Of a stretch of DNA of 64,000 nucleotides, positions 45,749-55,174 are shown piece by piece. This DNA comes from Pandoraea sputorum (GTDB lineage Bacteria > Pseudomonadota > Gammaproteobacteria > Burkholderiales > Burkholderiaceae). The number at the start of each line of letters is the position of its first letter. The first letter of the stretch is position 1. Under the pieces are notes generated by a model. That model was not told where the DNA came from, searched no databases, and was given only the letters and a program-made list of their open reading frames with translations. The stretch is taken from assembly GCF_000814845.2 (NCBI RefSeq), contig NZ_CP010431.2, forward strand, positions 3,844,001 to 3,908,000. Reading direction: 5' to 3'. The translations under genes were made by a program, and so were the position numbers.

Positions 45749-47197
45749 TTAGGGCATGACCGGCGGGTGATACGTCAGCGTCTGCGCCAGCAACCAGAGC
45801 ATGACGATGACCACCGGGAAGTGCACCAGCAACTGCGTGAACGTGTAGCCCACCACATCGCGGGCACGCAGTCCGAGCACGCCCAGCAGCGGCAACATCC
45901 AGAACGGGTTGATCAGATTCGGCAACGCTTCGGCCGCGTTATATACCGTCACGGCCCAGCCGAGGTGCACGTGCAGATCGTTGGCGGCCTGCATGACGTA
46001 GGGCGCTTCGATGATCCACTTGCCGCCGCCCGACGGCACGAAGAAGCCCAGCACGGCCGAGTACACCCCCATCACGCCCGGAAACGACTCCTGCGACGAG
46101 ATTGCCACGAAGAAACTCGACAGATGGTGCGAGAGCGTCTGCCCGTCCAGCCCGGGCGCCTTCGTCAGCAGGTAAGCGATGCCGCCGTACAGCGGGAACT
46201 GAATCAGCACGCCCGCCACCGATGGCACCGACTTCGCGATGGCGTCGAGGAACCGGCGCGGACGCCAGTTCAGCAACATCCCCAGCATCAGAAACAGAAA
46301 GTTGTACGTGTTCAGGTTCGAGATGGCGAGCAGCGGGTCTTTGGTCGTGAACTCATGTCCGATCCACAGCGCACCGAGCGCCACGATCAGCACCGTCACG
46401 AGCGGGCTGTACTCGAGCCAGTCGCCAGGACGCTGCGGGCGCACGTACGGCTTCGACGCATCGTCGAGCGACACGCCGAGATCGGCGGCCACCTTCGCAC
46501 GCGCATCACGCGGCGCGGAGTAGTAAGCGAGGATCACGGAGACGACCGTCAGCACGGCGGCAATCGCCATCGACTGCGGCAGGAAAATGGTGTCGGAGAA
46601 CGGGATGACGCCGGTGATCTCGATGAGCGCCTTGGGCAGACTCGCCGGATTCGCCTGCAACTGCGCGGCCGACGAACTCAGGCCTAGCGCCCACGTCGCG
46701 CCCATGCCCAGATACGCCGCTGCGCCACCCGCACGGTAATCCATGCGGATATCGTCGCGTCGCGCAATCGCGCGCACCAGCAGGCCGCTGAACACGAGAC
46801 TGATGGCCCAGTTGAACAGGGAGAGCAAGATACTCACGAACGCCACATACGCGACGGCGCTGCGACCGCTGCGCGGCACGGCGGCCATCTTGCGAATCAG
46901 CACGGCCGCCGGGGGCGAGACCGCCACCACATAGCCCGAGATAGCGACGATCGCCATCTGCATCGTGAACGGGATCAGGCTCCAGAAGCCGTCGCCGAAC
47001 GCGACGCCGACCTTGACCGCAGGCACCCCGATGGCGAGCGCCCCGCCCGCACACACGATGACGGCGAGTGCGGCGAACAGATAGGCGTCAGGAAACCAGC
47101 GCTCGGACCAGCGTGTGACCGATGCCGCCAGACGTTCGAGGAGCCCGCCGTCGTGCGGCGCCTCCGTCGTGCTCGATAGTGAAGTTCCCGGTTTCAT
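45749..47197 (-). CDS. AtoE-family short-chain fatty acid transporter
   Basis: 482-residue inner-membrane protein with about ten helices, AtoE/TIGR00366-like. It has SVTRWSERWFPDAYLFA at the start, GIPTVKVG-like VPAVKVGVAFGDGFWSLI and the C-terminal GFFVPSGGGKWIIEAPYV signature. E. coli AtoE imports short-chain fatty acids. Here it is the last gene of an operon with an ornithine-cyclodeaminase-like and a molybdenum enzyme gene, so the substrate may be another small carboxylate. AGGAA precedes the ATG. Confidence 0.9.
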   Translation of the reverse strand: MKPGTSLSSTTEAPHDGGLLERLAASVTRWSERWFPDAYLFAALAVIVCAGGALAIGVPAVKVGVAFGDGFWSLIPFTMQMAIVAISGYVVAVSPPAAVLIRKMAAVPRSGRSAVAYVAFVSILLSLFNWAISLVFSGLLVRAIARRDDIRMDYRAGGAAAYLGMGATWALGLSSSAAQLQANPASLPKALIEITGVIPFSDTIFLPQSMAIAAVLTVVSVILAYYSAPRDARAKVAADLGVSLDDASKPYVRPQRPGDWLEYSPLVTVLIVALGALWIGHEFTTKDPLLAISNLNTYNFLFLMLGMLLNWRPRRFLDAIAKSVPSVAGVLIQFPLYGGIAYLLTKAPGLDGQTLSHHLSSFFVAISSQESFPGVMGVYSAVLGFFVPSGGGKWIIEAPYVMQAANDLHVHLGWAVTVYNAAEALPNLINPFWMLPLLGVLGLRARDVVGYTFTQLLVHFPVVIVMLWLLAQTLTYHPPVMP

Positions 47198-47239
47198 TTC
47201 CTGCGTTCCCCTTGCTTGATGTGGCTTGAATTGGATGGG

Positions 47240-48184
47240 TCAGGTGCCCTGCGTCGCTCGCCAGACCAGCATGGCGGCAGCAAGGTCTTCTAGTGCGGTG
47301 CCCACGGCCTTGAACACCGTGCGCTCGTCCTGTGTGCTGCGGCGAATGCGTCCGTCGCGGCACAGATCGGCCAGCGTGCCGCGCACGTCCTCTTTCGTGA
47401 AAACGCCGCGCGACATCGGCCCGAGCAACTCGCCGGACTTCGCCAGCGCTTCCGCCGTGTCGACGAACAGCGTTGCACTCGCAAAGCAAGCGTCGTCGGC
47501 TTCGCGCATCTGCGGCGTGAAGCTGCCGATCAGATCCAGATGCACGCCCGGCTTGAGCCATTCGGCCTGCACGACCGGCTCGGTCGCGAGCGTGGCGCAC
47601 GTCACCACGTCGGCATTCGCCACAGCCTCTTTAGCCGTTGCGCTGACCTGCGCCTCGAAGCCCTGCTCGCGCAGGCCATCGACCACGCGGGCAGCGGCTT
47701 GCGCATCGCGGTCCCACACGCTCACGTGTGTAATGGGGCGCACTGCACGATGCGCGGGCGGCACCAGTGAGCCGACGCGTCCGGCGCCCAGCAGCGCGAG
47801 ATGCGACGCGTCTTCGCGTGCCAGATAGGCCGCCCCCAGCGCCGAAGCAGCCGCCGTGCGGCGCGACGTGATCTCGTTGCCGTCCATCTGCGCGAGCGGC
47901 ACACCGGTCGCGGCGTCGTACAGCAAATAGGTTGAATGCAGTCCCGGCACGTTCCTCTGGGCGTTCGCCGGCGCGATGTTGACGGTCTTGATGCCAAGGA
48001 AACCGCCCGGCTGCCAGGCAGGCATGATCAGCACGGTCACAGACGCGCCCGTCGCCGGATCGGGAATCACGTGCGTATGGCGCAGCGGCACTTCGCATCC
48101 TTGCACGAACATGGCGTTCAGCGCGTCGAGCAGCGGGCCAACCGCGAGGGCGTTGCGGGTGGCGGCGGCGTCGATGATTTTCAT
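47240..48184 (-). CDS. ornithine cyclodeaminase / mu-crystallin family protein
   Basis: 314 residues with an NAD(P)-binding Rossmann fold (LALLGAGRVGSL near residue 128). The N-terminal substrate domain includes PLRHTHVIPDPATG and LDALNAMF. GSFTPQMREADDA and a basic pocket residue in RRTAAASALGAAYL fit the family. Members act as ornithine cyclodeaminases, ketimine reductases or pyrroline-2-carboxylate reductases. With the fused molybdenum enzyme gene upstream, an imine or cyclic amino acid substrate is possible (inference). GAGGAC precedes the ATG. Confidence 0.88.
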   Translation of the reverse strand: MKIIDAAATRNALAVGPLLDALNAMFVQGCEVPLRHTHVIPDPATGASVTVLIMPAWQPGGFLGIKTVNIAPANAQRNVPGLHSTYLLYDAATGVPLAQMDGNEITSRRTAAASALGAAYLAREDASHLALLGAGRVGSLVPPAHRAVRPITHVSVWDRDAQAAARVVDGLREQGFEAQVSATAKEAVANADVVTCATLATEPVVQAEWLKPGVHLDLIGSFTPQMREADDACFASATLFVDTAEALAKSGELLGPMSRGVFTKEDVRGTLADLCRDGRIRRSTQDERTVFKAVGTALEDLAAAMLVWRATQGT

Positions 48185-48256
48185 GGATTGCGTCCTCTTC
48201 AGAATTGGGGGATGAAATTCGGATAAATCTGATGTCGATCTCAGGCGTTGCGGGCT

Positions 48257-51200
48257 TCAGGCGTCGATCACGACCGCTTCGCGCGGAATGGCCTGACACG
48301 CCAGACACATGCCCGGCTCGTCGAGCGCAACGTCGCCCATGTGATCGATCTCACCTTCCAGCACACGCACGGCGCAGCTTTCGCACTGCCCGACGCGACA
48401 CCCGCTCGGCAGCGACAAGCCCAGCGACTCGGCGAACGACAGCAGGCTGCCGTGCGACGGTGTCCACACCGCCTGACGGCCTGAGCGGGCGAACGTGACG
48501 GGCCACGCCGCGTCGGCATCGACGCGCGGAGCGGCCGGTGAGCGGAACGCTTCCTTGAACATGTCGAACGCCGGAACGCCACGCGCAGCCAGCCCGCCCA
48601 TCACCGCCACCATCATCGGCTCAGGACCGCAGAGATAAACGCGGGCGCGGCGGGCGATCAGGTCGTCGGACACCACCGCCGCCGACAATCGTTCGGCCGA
48701 CGCGTAGTCGCGCCCAAGCACATCGACGTCGCGCGGGGCGTCGTAGTAGTTGACGATGTGCACGTTGGGCAACTGCTGCGCCAGCGCCGCCAGACGATCG
48801 CGAAACGCGTGCGTCGCGCCGTTCCGGTTGGCGTAGTGCAGCCAGACTTCCGGCGTCTGCGTCAGGCCGCAACCGACTTGTTCCGCCAGCGACTCCAGAT
48901 AGCAGAGGAATGGTGTGATGCCGATACCACCAGCGAAGCAGATCACCGGATGACGGCTTTGCAGCGGCATGACGAAGCGTCCCGACGGTGCGCCGAGTTC
49001 GATCACGTCGCCCACGCGCGCGCCGGTGTTCAGCCAACCGGAGACAACGCCCGCGAACGGCTCGCCGCTGGCGGTGCGCCCCTGCTGATGTCGCACGGCA
49101 ATGCGATAGCCGCGTCGCGCGGACTCATTGGCAGGGCCGGTCAGCGAGTAAGCGCGTGTGACCGGTGTCAAGTGACCGGGGATGGGGACGCGCACGGTGA
49201 CATGCTGTCCGGCGAGATAGTCCGGCAGACCCACGTCGTCCAGCGGTTCGAACGCGATGGCGCGCACGCCGTCGGCAGCCGCATCGAGTTCGCTGACGCG
49301 AAAGCGCGCCAGTCCTTCCCACGGACGACGTGCGGGATCGCTCGCGGGATCGCGCGCCACGTCGCAGCGGAACGAGCGCAACGGCGACGAGCCGCTGATC
49401 GGGTCGATGTCCTGCGTCGTCACCAGTGCGTTGTAATTGCTCGACTGCTCGCCCGTCATCGTGAAGCCGCGACGTCCGACGCTGTCGCACGCTTGCCACC
49501 AACCGTACTCGGCGAGCAGCACGTCTTCTCCGACACCCGCGTCGAATGCCGCACGAAAACGCGCGACACCGGCAGGCGTCGTCACGCGAACCCAGTCGCC
49601 TTCGGCGATCTGCTTGCGCTGCGCCAGCGCGGGATGCAGATGCACCACCGGATCCGGCGCGCGCATGCGCAGACTGGCCAGTCCGCGATGCTGGCTATGG
49701 CAGTAGTAACCGTTCTTCGTCGAGCCGAGCACCAGCGGGAAACGACACGCTTCGTCATCGGTGAGTGCATGCGAAGCGACGTGCATCGGCACCGGCGCAT
49801 AGCCGTGGCGCAGCAGAAGCTCGGAATACAGTTCGATACGTCGCGTCTGAGTCGCGAAGCCGCGTACGCCGCCGGATTCGCCGCGCGCGTATTTGCGTTC
49901 GTATTGCGGTTGCGGACGCGAGATACCCTCGGGATGCGCGCGCAGCGTCTGCACATCCAGTCCCGTCGGCGCGAGTTGATGATTCCACCCCGCTTCCAGG
50001 CTGCCGCCGAAGAATGCGTCGCCCATGCCCAGCCGCACGGCAAGATCGAACACGATGTCGTTGTCGCTGCGCGACTCGCCACGCGGCGACACCATGCGCT
50101 GACGCAACTGAATCAGGGCGTCCGCCTGATCGTCGATCTCGAAGCCGGGACGCAGGCCTTCGCGCTCCCACGGCGTATTCACCGGCAGCACGATATCGGC
50201 GTAGCGCGACGACGGCGTTTCGAACAAATCGCAATGCACGTGAAATTCGAGCGTTTCGAGCGCAGCACGCGCCATCTCGTAATCGGCCTGCGACGCCAGC
50301 ACGTTGGTGCCGAAGCAGAACAGCGCGCGCACGCGATACGGGTCGCCTTCGAGGATGGCGCGATAGGTGTCGCGTGCCGTCACCCAGCCGCGTGCGGGCG
50401 GCCCCAGCGGACGCTCGTCGATGCCCAGCGCTTTTGCCTGTTGTTCGGGACTCAGAAGTTCGTGCTGCGCGACTGCGTTCACTGGCTGACGCGTCATCAC
50501 CCGGTTGCCGCCCCGTCGATCGACGCTGCCGGTAAGCGCGTAGAGCACAGCGATGGCGCGCTCGATCTGCGTGGCATTCGCGTGCTGAGCGACGCCCGAC
50601 CATGCGTGATACGCGACGCGTTGCGTGCCGTCGAAGAGCGCAGCGGCCGCATCGAGTTGTTCGGGCGACACGCCGCACAGTTCGCTGACGGTCGTCGGAT
50701 CGTACGGGGCAAGGCCTTCGCAAAGCAGATCGAAAGCCGGACGGCAGACGATGCGCGCGCCGTCGCACCCATCGACGGTGAATTCGCCGCGCAGGGCCGC
50801 GCGATTGGCGGCGTCGCGCGTCAGTGCATGGGTCGTGTCGTAGATTTGGGCAGCGGAGGCAGCGTCATCCCAGATGACGAAGGCGTCCGGCGCAGCGCCC
50901 GAATCGGGCGTCGCCAAATCTTGCGCGCGCAGAAAGTGTCCGTTGTCATTGCGTACGAGCAAGGGTGCGTTGGTCCAGCGACGCACGAAGGTCTCGTCGA
51001 AACGGTTGTCGTCGATCAGACGGCGCGCGAGCCCGAGCGCCAGCGCCGCGTCTGTGCCGGGACGCACCGGTAACCAGGCATCGGCCGCAGCGGCCAGCGG
51101 CGTCTTGCGCGGATCGACGACGAGCAGACGCGCGCCACGCGTGCGGCCGCGTCCGATCGCGTTCGCTTGGCTCAGCCACGTGCTCGTCGGGTTATGGCCC

Positions 51201-51718
51201 CAGAGCATGATGACGTCAGCCTGCGAATAGTCCGCCGTCGGCATGCCGCAGCCGAACGTGAACGCGTGCGCGAAGTCCTTGTGCCAGTTGCAGATTTCCG
51301 TCGCGTAGACGGTGTTGGGGCTGCCGAAGACCCGGATGAAGCGCTCGATCCAGTCGATGCTGTCCGACAGCGGCGTGCCGCTCGGCGTGGTGACGCCGAA
51401 CGCCACAGCATGCGCCCCGCTCTCACGACGGATATCGCCCAGACGCGCGGCAATCTCGGTCAGCGCTTCGTCCCACGAAATGCGCTTCCAGCGCGGATCG
51501 TCGGCCCCTTTGGGTGCGGTGCGGCGCAACGGCGTGGTCAGGCGATCCGGATGATGCACCAGTTCCGGCGCGGCGCGGCCCTTGCGGCACATGGCTGCGC
51601 CGTTCGGGTGCGACGGATCGGCCTCGACCGCGATCAGCGCATCGTTTTCCACGCGATTGAGTGTGCCGCAGCGGGATCTGCAAAGCGTGCAGAACCCGGG
51701 CTTGACCTCCTGAACCAT
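48257..51718 (-). CDS. molybdopterin oxidoreductase fused to FAD/NAD(P)/2Fe-2S reductase
   Basis: 1153 residues in two parts. The first, about 1-760, is a DMSO-reductase-superfamily catalytic chain: a 4Fe-4S site at C10, C13, C17 and C44, a candidate molybdenum ligand C143 in EICNWHKD, and a C-terminal cofactor-binding domain. The second, from about 830, is a phthalate-dioxygenase-reductase-like module: flavin motif RAYS (856-859), GGIGITPF (931-938), NAD-side CGPEPM (1031-1036) and a plant-type 2Fe-2S site C1107, C1112, C1115 with C1138 or C1141. It thus carries its own NAD(P)H electron input. No signal peptide, so cytoplasmic. The substrate is unknown. Confidence 0.9.
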   Translation of the reverse strand: MVQEVKPGFCTLCRSRCGTLNRVENDALIAVEADPSHPNGAAMCRKGRAAPELVHHPDRLTTPLRRTAPKGADDPRWKRISWDEALTEIAARLGDIRRESGAHAVAFGVTTPSGTPLSDSIDWIERFIRVFGSPNTVYATEICNWHKDFAHAFTFGCGMPTADYSQADVIMLWGHNPTSTWLSQANAIGRGRTRGARLLVVDPRKTPLAAAADAWLPVRPGTDAALALGLARRLIDDNRFDETFVRRWTNAPLLVRNDNGHFLRAQDLATPDSGAAPDAFVIWDDAASAAQIYDTTHALTRDAANRAALRGEFTVDGCDGARIVCRPAFDLLCEGLAPYDPTTVSELCGVSPEQLDAAAALFDGTQRVAYHAWSGVAQHANATQIERAIAVLYALTGSVDRRGGNRVMTRQPVNAVAQHELLSPEQQAKALGIDERPLGPPARGWVTARDTYRAILEGDPYRVRALFCFGTNVLASQADYEMARAALETLEFHVHCDLFETPSSRYADIVLPVNTPWEREGLRPGFEIDDQADALIQLRQRMVSPRGESRSDNDIVFDLAVRLGMGDAFFGGSLEAGWNHQLAPTGLDVQTLRAHPEGISRPQPQYERKYARGESGGVRGFATQTRRIELYSELLLRHGYAPVPMHVASHALTDDEACRFPLVLGSTKNGYYCHSQHRGLASLRMRAPDPVVHLHPALAQRKQIAEGDWVRVTTPAGVARFRAAFDAGVGEDVLLAEYGWWQACDSVGRRGFTMTGEQSSNYNALVTTQDIDPISGSSPLRSFRCDVARDPASDPARRPWEGLARFRVSELDAAADGVRAIAFEPLDDVGLPDYLAGQHVTVRVPIPGHLTPVTRAYSLTGPANESARRGYRIAVRHQQGRTASGEPFAGVVSGWLNTGARVGDVIELGAPSGRFVMPLQSRHPVICFAGGIGITPFLCYLESLAEQVGCGLTQTPEVWLHYANRNGATHAFRDRLAALAQQLPNVHIVNYYDAPRDVDVLGRDYASAERLSAAVVSDDLIARRARVYLCGPEPMMVAVMGGLAARGVPAFDMFKEAFRSPAAPRVDADAAWPVTFARSGRQAVWTPSHGSLLSFAESLGLSLPSGCRVGQCESCAVRVLEGEIDHMGDVALDEPGMCLACQAIPREAVVIDA

Positions 51719-51817
51719 ATCCCGTGCATCTCATATATGAAGCGATGTTTCGATGCTATACAGGCGACAGTTTTATTACTAATATAAAAAATATAGTTTG
51801 CAATATTGATCTTTTAA

Positions 51818-52744
51818 ATGAAGCCTACCCTGCGTCAGATCGAGTATTTCGTGGCCGTGGCCGAGACCGGGCAAGTGATGCGGGCCGCCGAGCGGTGCAG
51901 CGCGTCGCAGTCGTCGCTGACGATTGCTTTGCAGAACCTGGAGGTGATTGTCGGCACGCCACTGTTCGTGCGACACGCGAAGGGATTACGTCCCACGGAA
52001 GCGGGCGAACGGTTCCTGCGGCACGCCTATCGCATCCTCAACGCGACGGACGACGCCTTGCATGAAGCCCGCACGCTGCCCGACGACGCGGGCGGGCGGC
52101 TGCGGCTGGCCGTCACGGAGACGATTTCCGCCTATTTGCTGCCGTCGGTGGCGAGCACCTTGTCCAAGCGCTTTCCCAACGTCGAACTCACGCTGATCGA
52201 GGGCGACCGTCGCGAGCTGGAAACGGCCGTGCTTGCGGGCGACGTCGATCTCGCCTTGCTGCTGGTGTCCAACGTCGTCGCCGACGGTCTCGTCTCGCAC
52301 ACGTTGTTGCGCTCCACGCGGCGGCTCTGGACGAACCCGGGGCATCCGCTGCTGGACAAGCCGACGGTCACGCTAGACGACGTGCGTGGGCAGCGCTTTT
52401 TGCTGCTAGACATGGACGAGCATGTGCAGACGGTCGAGCGTTACTGGCATGCGGCGCATGTCGAGCCGGTCGTGCATTTCCGCACGCGCTCGATCGAATC
52501 GATTCGCAGCCTGGTGGCGCAGGGGTATGGGGTTTCGATTCTGTCGGATCTCGTCTACCGGCCATGGTCGATCGATGGCGGACGCATTCTACGACGGGAT
52601 CTCGGCACGGGCGTGCCGTCGATGGATGTGGGATTGGTGTGGGCGGAGCGACGTCCGCCGCAGGGGCTGACCGAGCGTATCGTCGGCGCGCTACGCACGC
52701 TCATCCGCGAAATCAACGATCGCGGTCATATGGGGGTGGCGTGA
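51818..52744 (+). CDS. LysR-family regulator divergent from the molybdenum enzyme operon
   Basis: 308 residues: a helix-turn-helix at about 1-60 (LRQIEYFVAVAETGQVMRAAE) and an effector domain from about 90 (GRLRLAVTETISAYLLPSV-like). It starts 99 bases from the divergent molybdenum-enzyme gene; the gap is strongly AT-rich (51770-51815), as expected for shared LysR-controlled promoters. It is the likely activator of the three-gene operon to its left. The effector is probably the operon's substrate, which is unknown. Confidence 0.9.
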   Translation: MKPTLRQIEYFVAVAETGQVMRAAERCSASQSSLTIALQNLEVIVGTPLFVRHAKGLRPTEAGERFLRHAYRILNATDDALHEARTLPDDAGGRLRLAVTETISAYLLPSVASTLSKRFPNVELTLIEGDRRELETAVLAGDVDLALLLVSNVVADGLVSHTLLRSTRRLWTNPGHPLLDKPTVTLDDVRGQRFLLLDMDEHVQTVERYWHAAHVEPVVHFRTRSIESIRSLVAQGYGVSILSDLVYRPWSIDGGRILRRDLGTGVPSMDVGLVWAERRPPQGLTERIVGALRTLIREINDRGHMGVA

Positions 52745-52796
52745 TCGAAGACGCGGGTCGCTGACAGTCGTCAACGCCCCACGCCGTCCAAATGCA

Positions 52797-53813
52797 TCAG
52801 CCGCGACGCGTCGCCAGCTCAGCCCCCTGACGCAGCGCTTCGAGCAGGCTGCCTTCGTCGGCAATGCCCTTGCCTGCGATGTCGAACGCCGTGCCGTGAT
52901 CGACCGACGTGCGCACGACTTGCAGACCGACGGTCACGTTCACGCCTGCTTCGAGGCCCAGCACCTTGACCGGGCCGTGGCCCTGATCGTGGTACATGGC
53001 GACGACCAGATCGAAGTCGCCACGGCCTGCGCGGAAGAACAGCGTGTCGGCCGGAAGCGGGCCTTCGATGTCCCAACCGCGCTCGCGCAGCAGTTGCACG
53101 GCGGGTACGATCTTCTCTTCCTCTTCGCCATAACCGAACAGCCCGTTCTCGCCCGCATGCGGGTTGATGCCGCACACGGCAATGCGCGGATTCGCAATGC
53201 CCGCCTTCACCAGCGTGGCGTGACCGCGCTCGATCGTGCGCTGCACCAGCCCCGGCTCGATCTTGCGAATCGCGTCGATGATGCCGATGTGCGTCGTCAC
53301 GTGGATCACGCGCAGTTGCGGCGCGACCAGCATCATCGACACTTCTTCCACGCCCGTCAGATGCGCCAGCATCTCGGTGTGACCCGGGAACTTGTGACCG
53401 CCAGCGTGCAGCGCTTCCTTGTTGAGCGGTGCGGTGCAGATCGCGTCGATTTCCCCGGCTTCGGCCAGCTTCGCAGCGTGCGCGATGTACTGATACGCCG
53501 CGTCGCCCGCAATCGCCGACAGTTCGCCGAACGGCAGGTCTTCCGGGATCAGACCGAGGTCGATGCATTCGATCACACCGCGCGCGAACGTCGCCTCACT
53601 GACCGTCTTGATACGACGTACGGTGAGCGGCTGCTTCACGATGGCGATGGCTTGCTCCAGACGACGTGCGTCGCCGATCACCACCGGACGGCACTGCTGA
53701 TAAACGCTCTCATGCGCCAGACTCTTGACGATGATTTCGGGGCCAACGCCCGCCGCATCACCCATGGTGATGCCGATAACAGGGAGGTAAGGGTTCATGG
53801 CGTTTGCGTTCAT
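52797..53813 (-). CDS. pdxA2: PdxA2-type 4-phospho-D-threonate dehydrogenase
   Basis: About 338 residues of the PdxA family: start PVIGITMGDAAGVGPEI, metal-binding histidines in GGHKFPGHTEMLAHL, and YHDQGHGPVKVLG near the C-terminus. PdxA proper makes vitamin B6, but this copy sits with a DUF1537 kinase and a KdgT permease, the arrangement known for PdxA2 in four-carbon acid-sugar catabolism, where it oxidatively decarboxylates the phosphorylated acid to DHAP. ATG at 53813 or 53798 gives the family N-terminus; an ATG at 53894 coupled to the dtnK stop (TGATG) would add about 27 residues and has the better ribosome binding site. Confidence 0.85.
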   Translation of the reverse strand: MNANAMNPYLPVIGITMGDAAGVGPEIIVKSLAHESVYQQCRPVVIGDARRLEQAIAIVKQPLTVRRIKTVSEATFARGVIECIDLGLIPEDLPFGELSAIAGDAAYQYIAHAAKLAEAGEIDAICTAPLNKEALHAGGHKFPGHTEMLAHLTGVEEVSMMLVAPQLRVIHVTTHIGIIDAIRKIEPGLVQRTIERGHATLVKAGIANPRIAVCGINPHAGENGLFGYGEEEEKIVPAVQLLRERGWDIEGPLPADTLFFRAGRGDFDLVVAMYHDQGHGPVKVLGLEAGVNVTVGLQVVRTSVDHGTAFDIAGKGIADEGSLLEALRQGAELATRRG

Positions 53814-53893
53814 ATCCGTTTTGTTGGGTTGCCCGGCGCTCAGGCCGGGGCGATTTCCAGGTGTTTCGTTGGCGGTCGGCGTCCGGGACGGCA

Positions 53894-55174
53894 TCAACCG
53901 CCCTTCCCGACGCTCGCGTGCGCCGCGGCGCGCAAGTGACGATAGGCGCTGTGCAGCGCCGCTTCGCCACCGAATGCGCCAGCCTTCGTGACAATGCGCA
54001 TGGGTGCACCGTTGGCGGGACGTCCGACGGCCACGCCCGGCTCCACTTCCGACAGCAGTTCCAGCGCGCCGATGTCCGCCGCGCTCAACATGGCACGGGC
54101 CGTTTCACCGCCCGTGACGATCAGTCCCGATAGCTTCGTGAAGTGCGGCGCAATCAATGCCGCCAATGCGGCCGAGAGTTGCGCGCCTTCGGCGGGATCG
54201 AACGCATCGTCGCGTCCGATACGCACGAGCAGGTCGGTGCCTTCCCCGATGGCTTCGCCGATGCGTTCGCACCACACAGCGCTCTGCGGATGCGCAGCAC
54301 CTGCACGCAATACGGCAGGCGGCACGACCCACTCCACGACCGCATTGTCTTCGCACAGTCGCGCACATTGCTGCCGTGAGACGGCCGACAAGCTGCCGAC
54401 GAGCGTCAACACGCGGCCGTTGCCGTTATCGGTGTCCATGTTGCTCGCCGCTTCTGCCGATTGCGTTGCACCCTCCGGCACCTCGAACAATTCCGGCAAT
54501 TCGGCCAGTTCACGAGCGAGACCGCCCGATCCGACCCAGAAGATCTCCGTGAGCGATGTGCTGGCGCGCGCAAGCATAGCAAGGTCGTCGTCGGTCTGCG
54601 CATCGACGATCAGCGCCGTCACGCCCGCCGCACGCGCCTGCGCGACGATGCTGGCCAACGCCGATGTCACCTGCGCGAGTTCGTCTCGCAGCGTCTCGGC
54701 GGACACCGTCTGCGTGACCATCCCGGCCGCGCTCAGCATGGGTGCGAGACGCGCTTCCTGCCCTTCATGCTCCAACTGCCACGTGTCGGTCTCGGCCAGC
54801 GGCACACCGCGCACGAAGACTTCGCCGTTGCGCACGGTGCGTCCTGTCGCGGGAAACGCGGGCGCTACGACCGCCAGTCCCGCGAGCGGCTGTAAGGCCG
54901 CCACTTCGGCGACCCAGTTACCACGCAACGTCGAGTCGATTTTCTTGTACAGACGACGGCCCGGCGCCGCGAGTCGCTGCCAGGCTGCGACCGCGCGTGC
55001 AGCCGCTTCACCCGGTGTGAGACGCCGCGTGTCGGTGTCGATGGCGACGACTTGTGCCGAGGCATTGAAGCCGTCGACGTCCAGCGACACCACACTGCGC
55101 CGTCCGGCATTGGTAAAGCCAATGGCACAGTCGGCAGCGCCGGACAAATCGTCGGCGACAATCAGAACACTCAC
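53894..55174 (-). CDS. dtnK: four-carbon acid sugar kinase, DUF1537 (DtnK-like)
   Basis: 426 residues, two-domain DUF1537 kinase. The N-terminal substrate domain has [17 protein letters not shown] and [11 protein letters not shown]. The C-terminal ATP-binding domain has [27 protein letters not shown] and the glycine-rich [12 protein letters not shown]. Family members phosphorylate D-threonate, D-erythronate or related acids; the pairing with PdxA2 favours D-threonate. The GTG start overlaps the kdgT stop (GTGA) and has GGGAG upstream, so translation is coupled. Confidence 0.88.
   Translation of the reverse strand: MSVLIVADDLSGAADCAIGFTNAGRRSVVSLDVDGFNASAQVVAIDTDTRRLTPGEAAARAVAAWQRLAAPGRRLYKKIDSTLRGNWVAEVAALQPLAGLAVVAPAFPATGRTVRNGEVFVRGVPLAETDTWQLEHEGQEARLAPMLSAAGMVTQTVSAETLRDELAQVTSALASIVAQARAAGVTALIVDAQTDDDLAMLARASTSLTEIFWVGSGGLARELAELPELFEVPEGATQSAEAASNMDTDNGNGRVLTLVGSLSAVSRQQCARLCEDNAVVEWVVPPAVLRAGAAHPQSAVWCERIGEAIGEGTDLLVRIGRDDAFDPAEGAQLSAALAALIAPHFTKLSGLIVTGGETARAMLSAADIGALELLSEVEPGVAVGRPANGAPMRIVTKAGAFGGEAALHSAYRHLRAAAHASVGKGG

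Noticed and set aside
48758..51073. 771-codon plus-strand frame opposite the molybdenum enzyme gene
   Set aside because: Antisense shadow; arginine-rich composition, no ribosome binding site, while the opposite frame has clear cofactor motifs.
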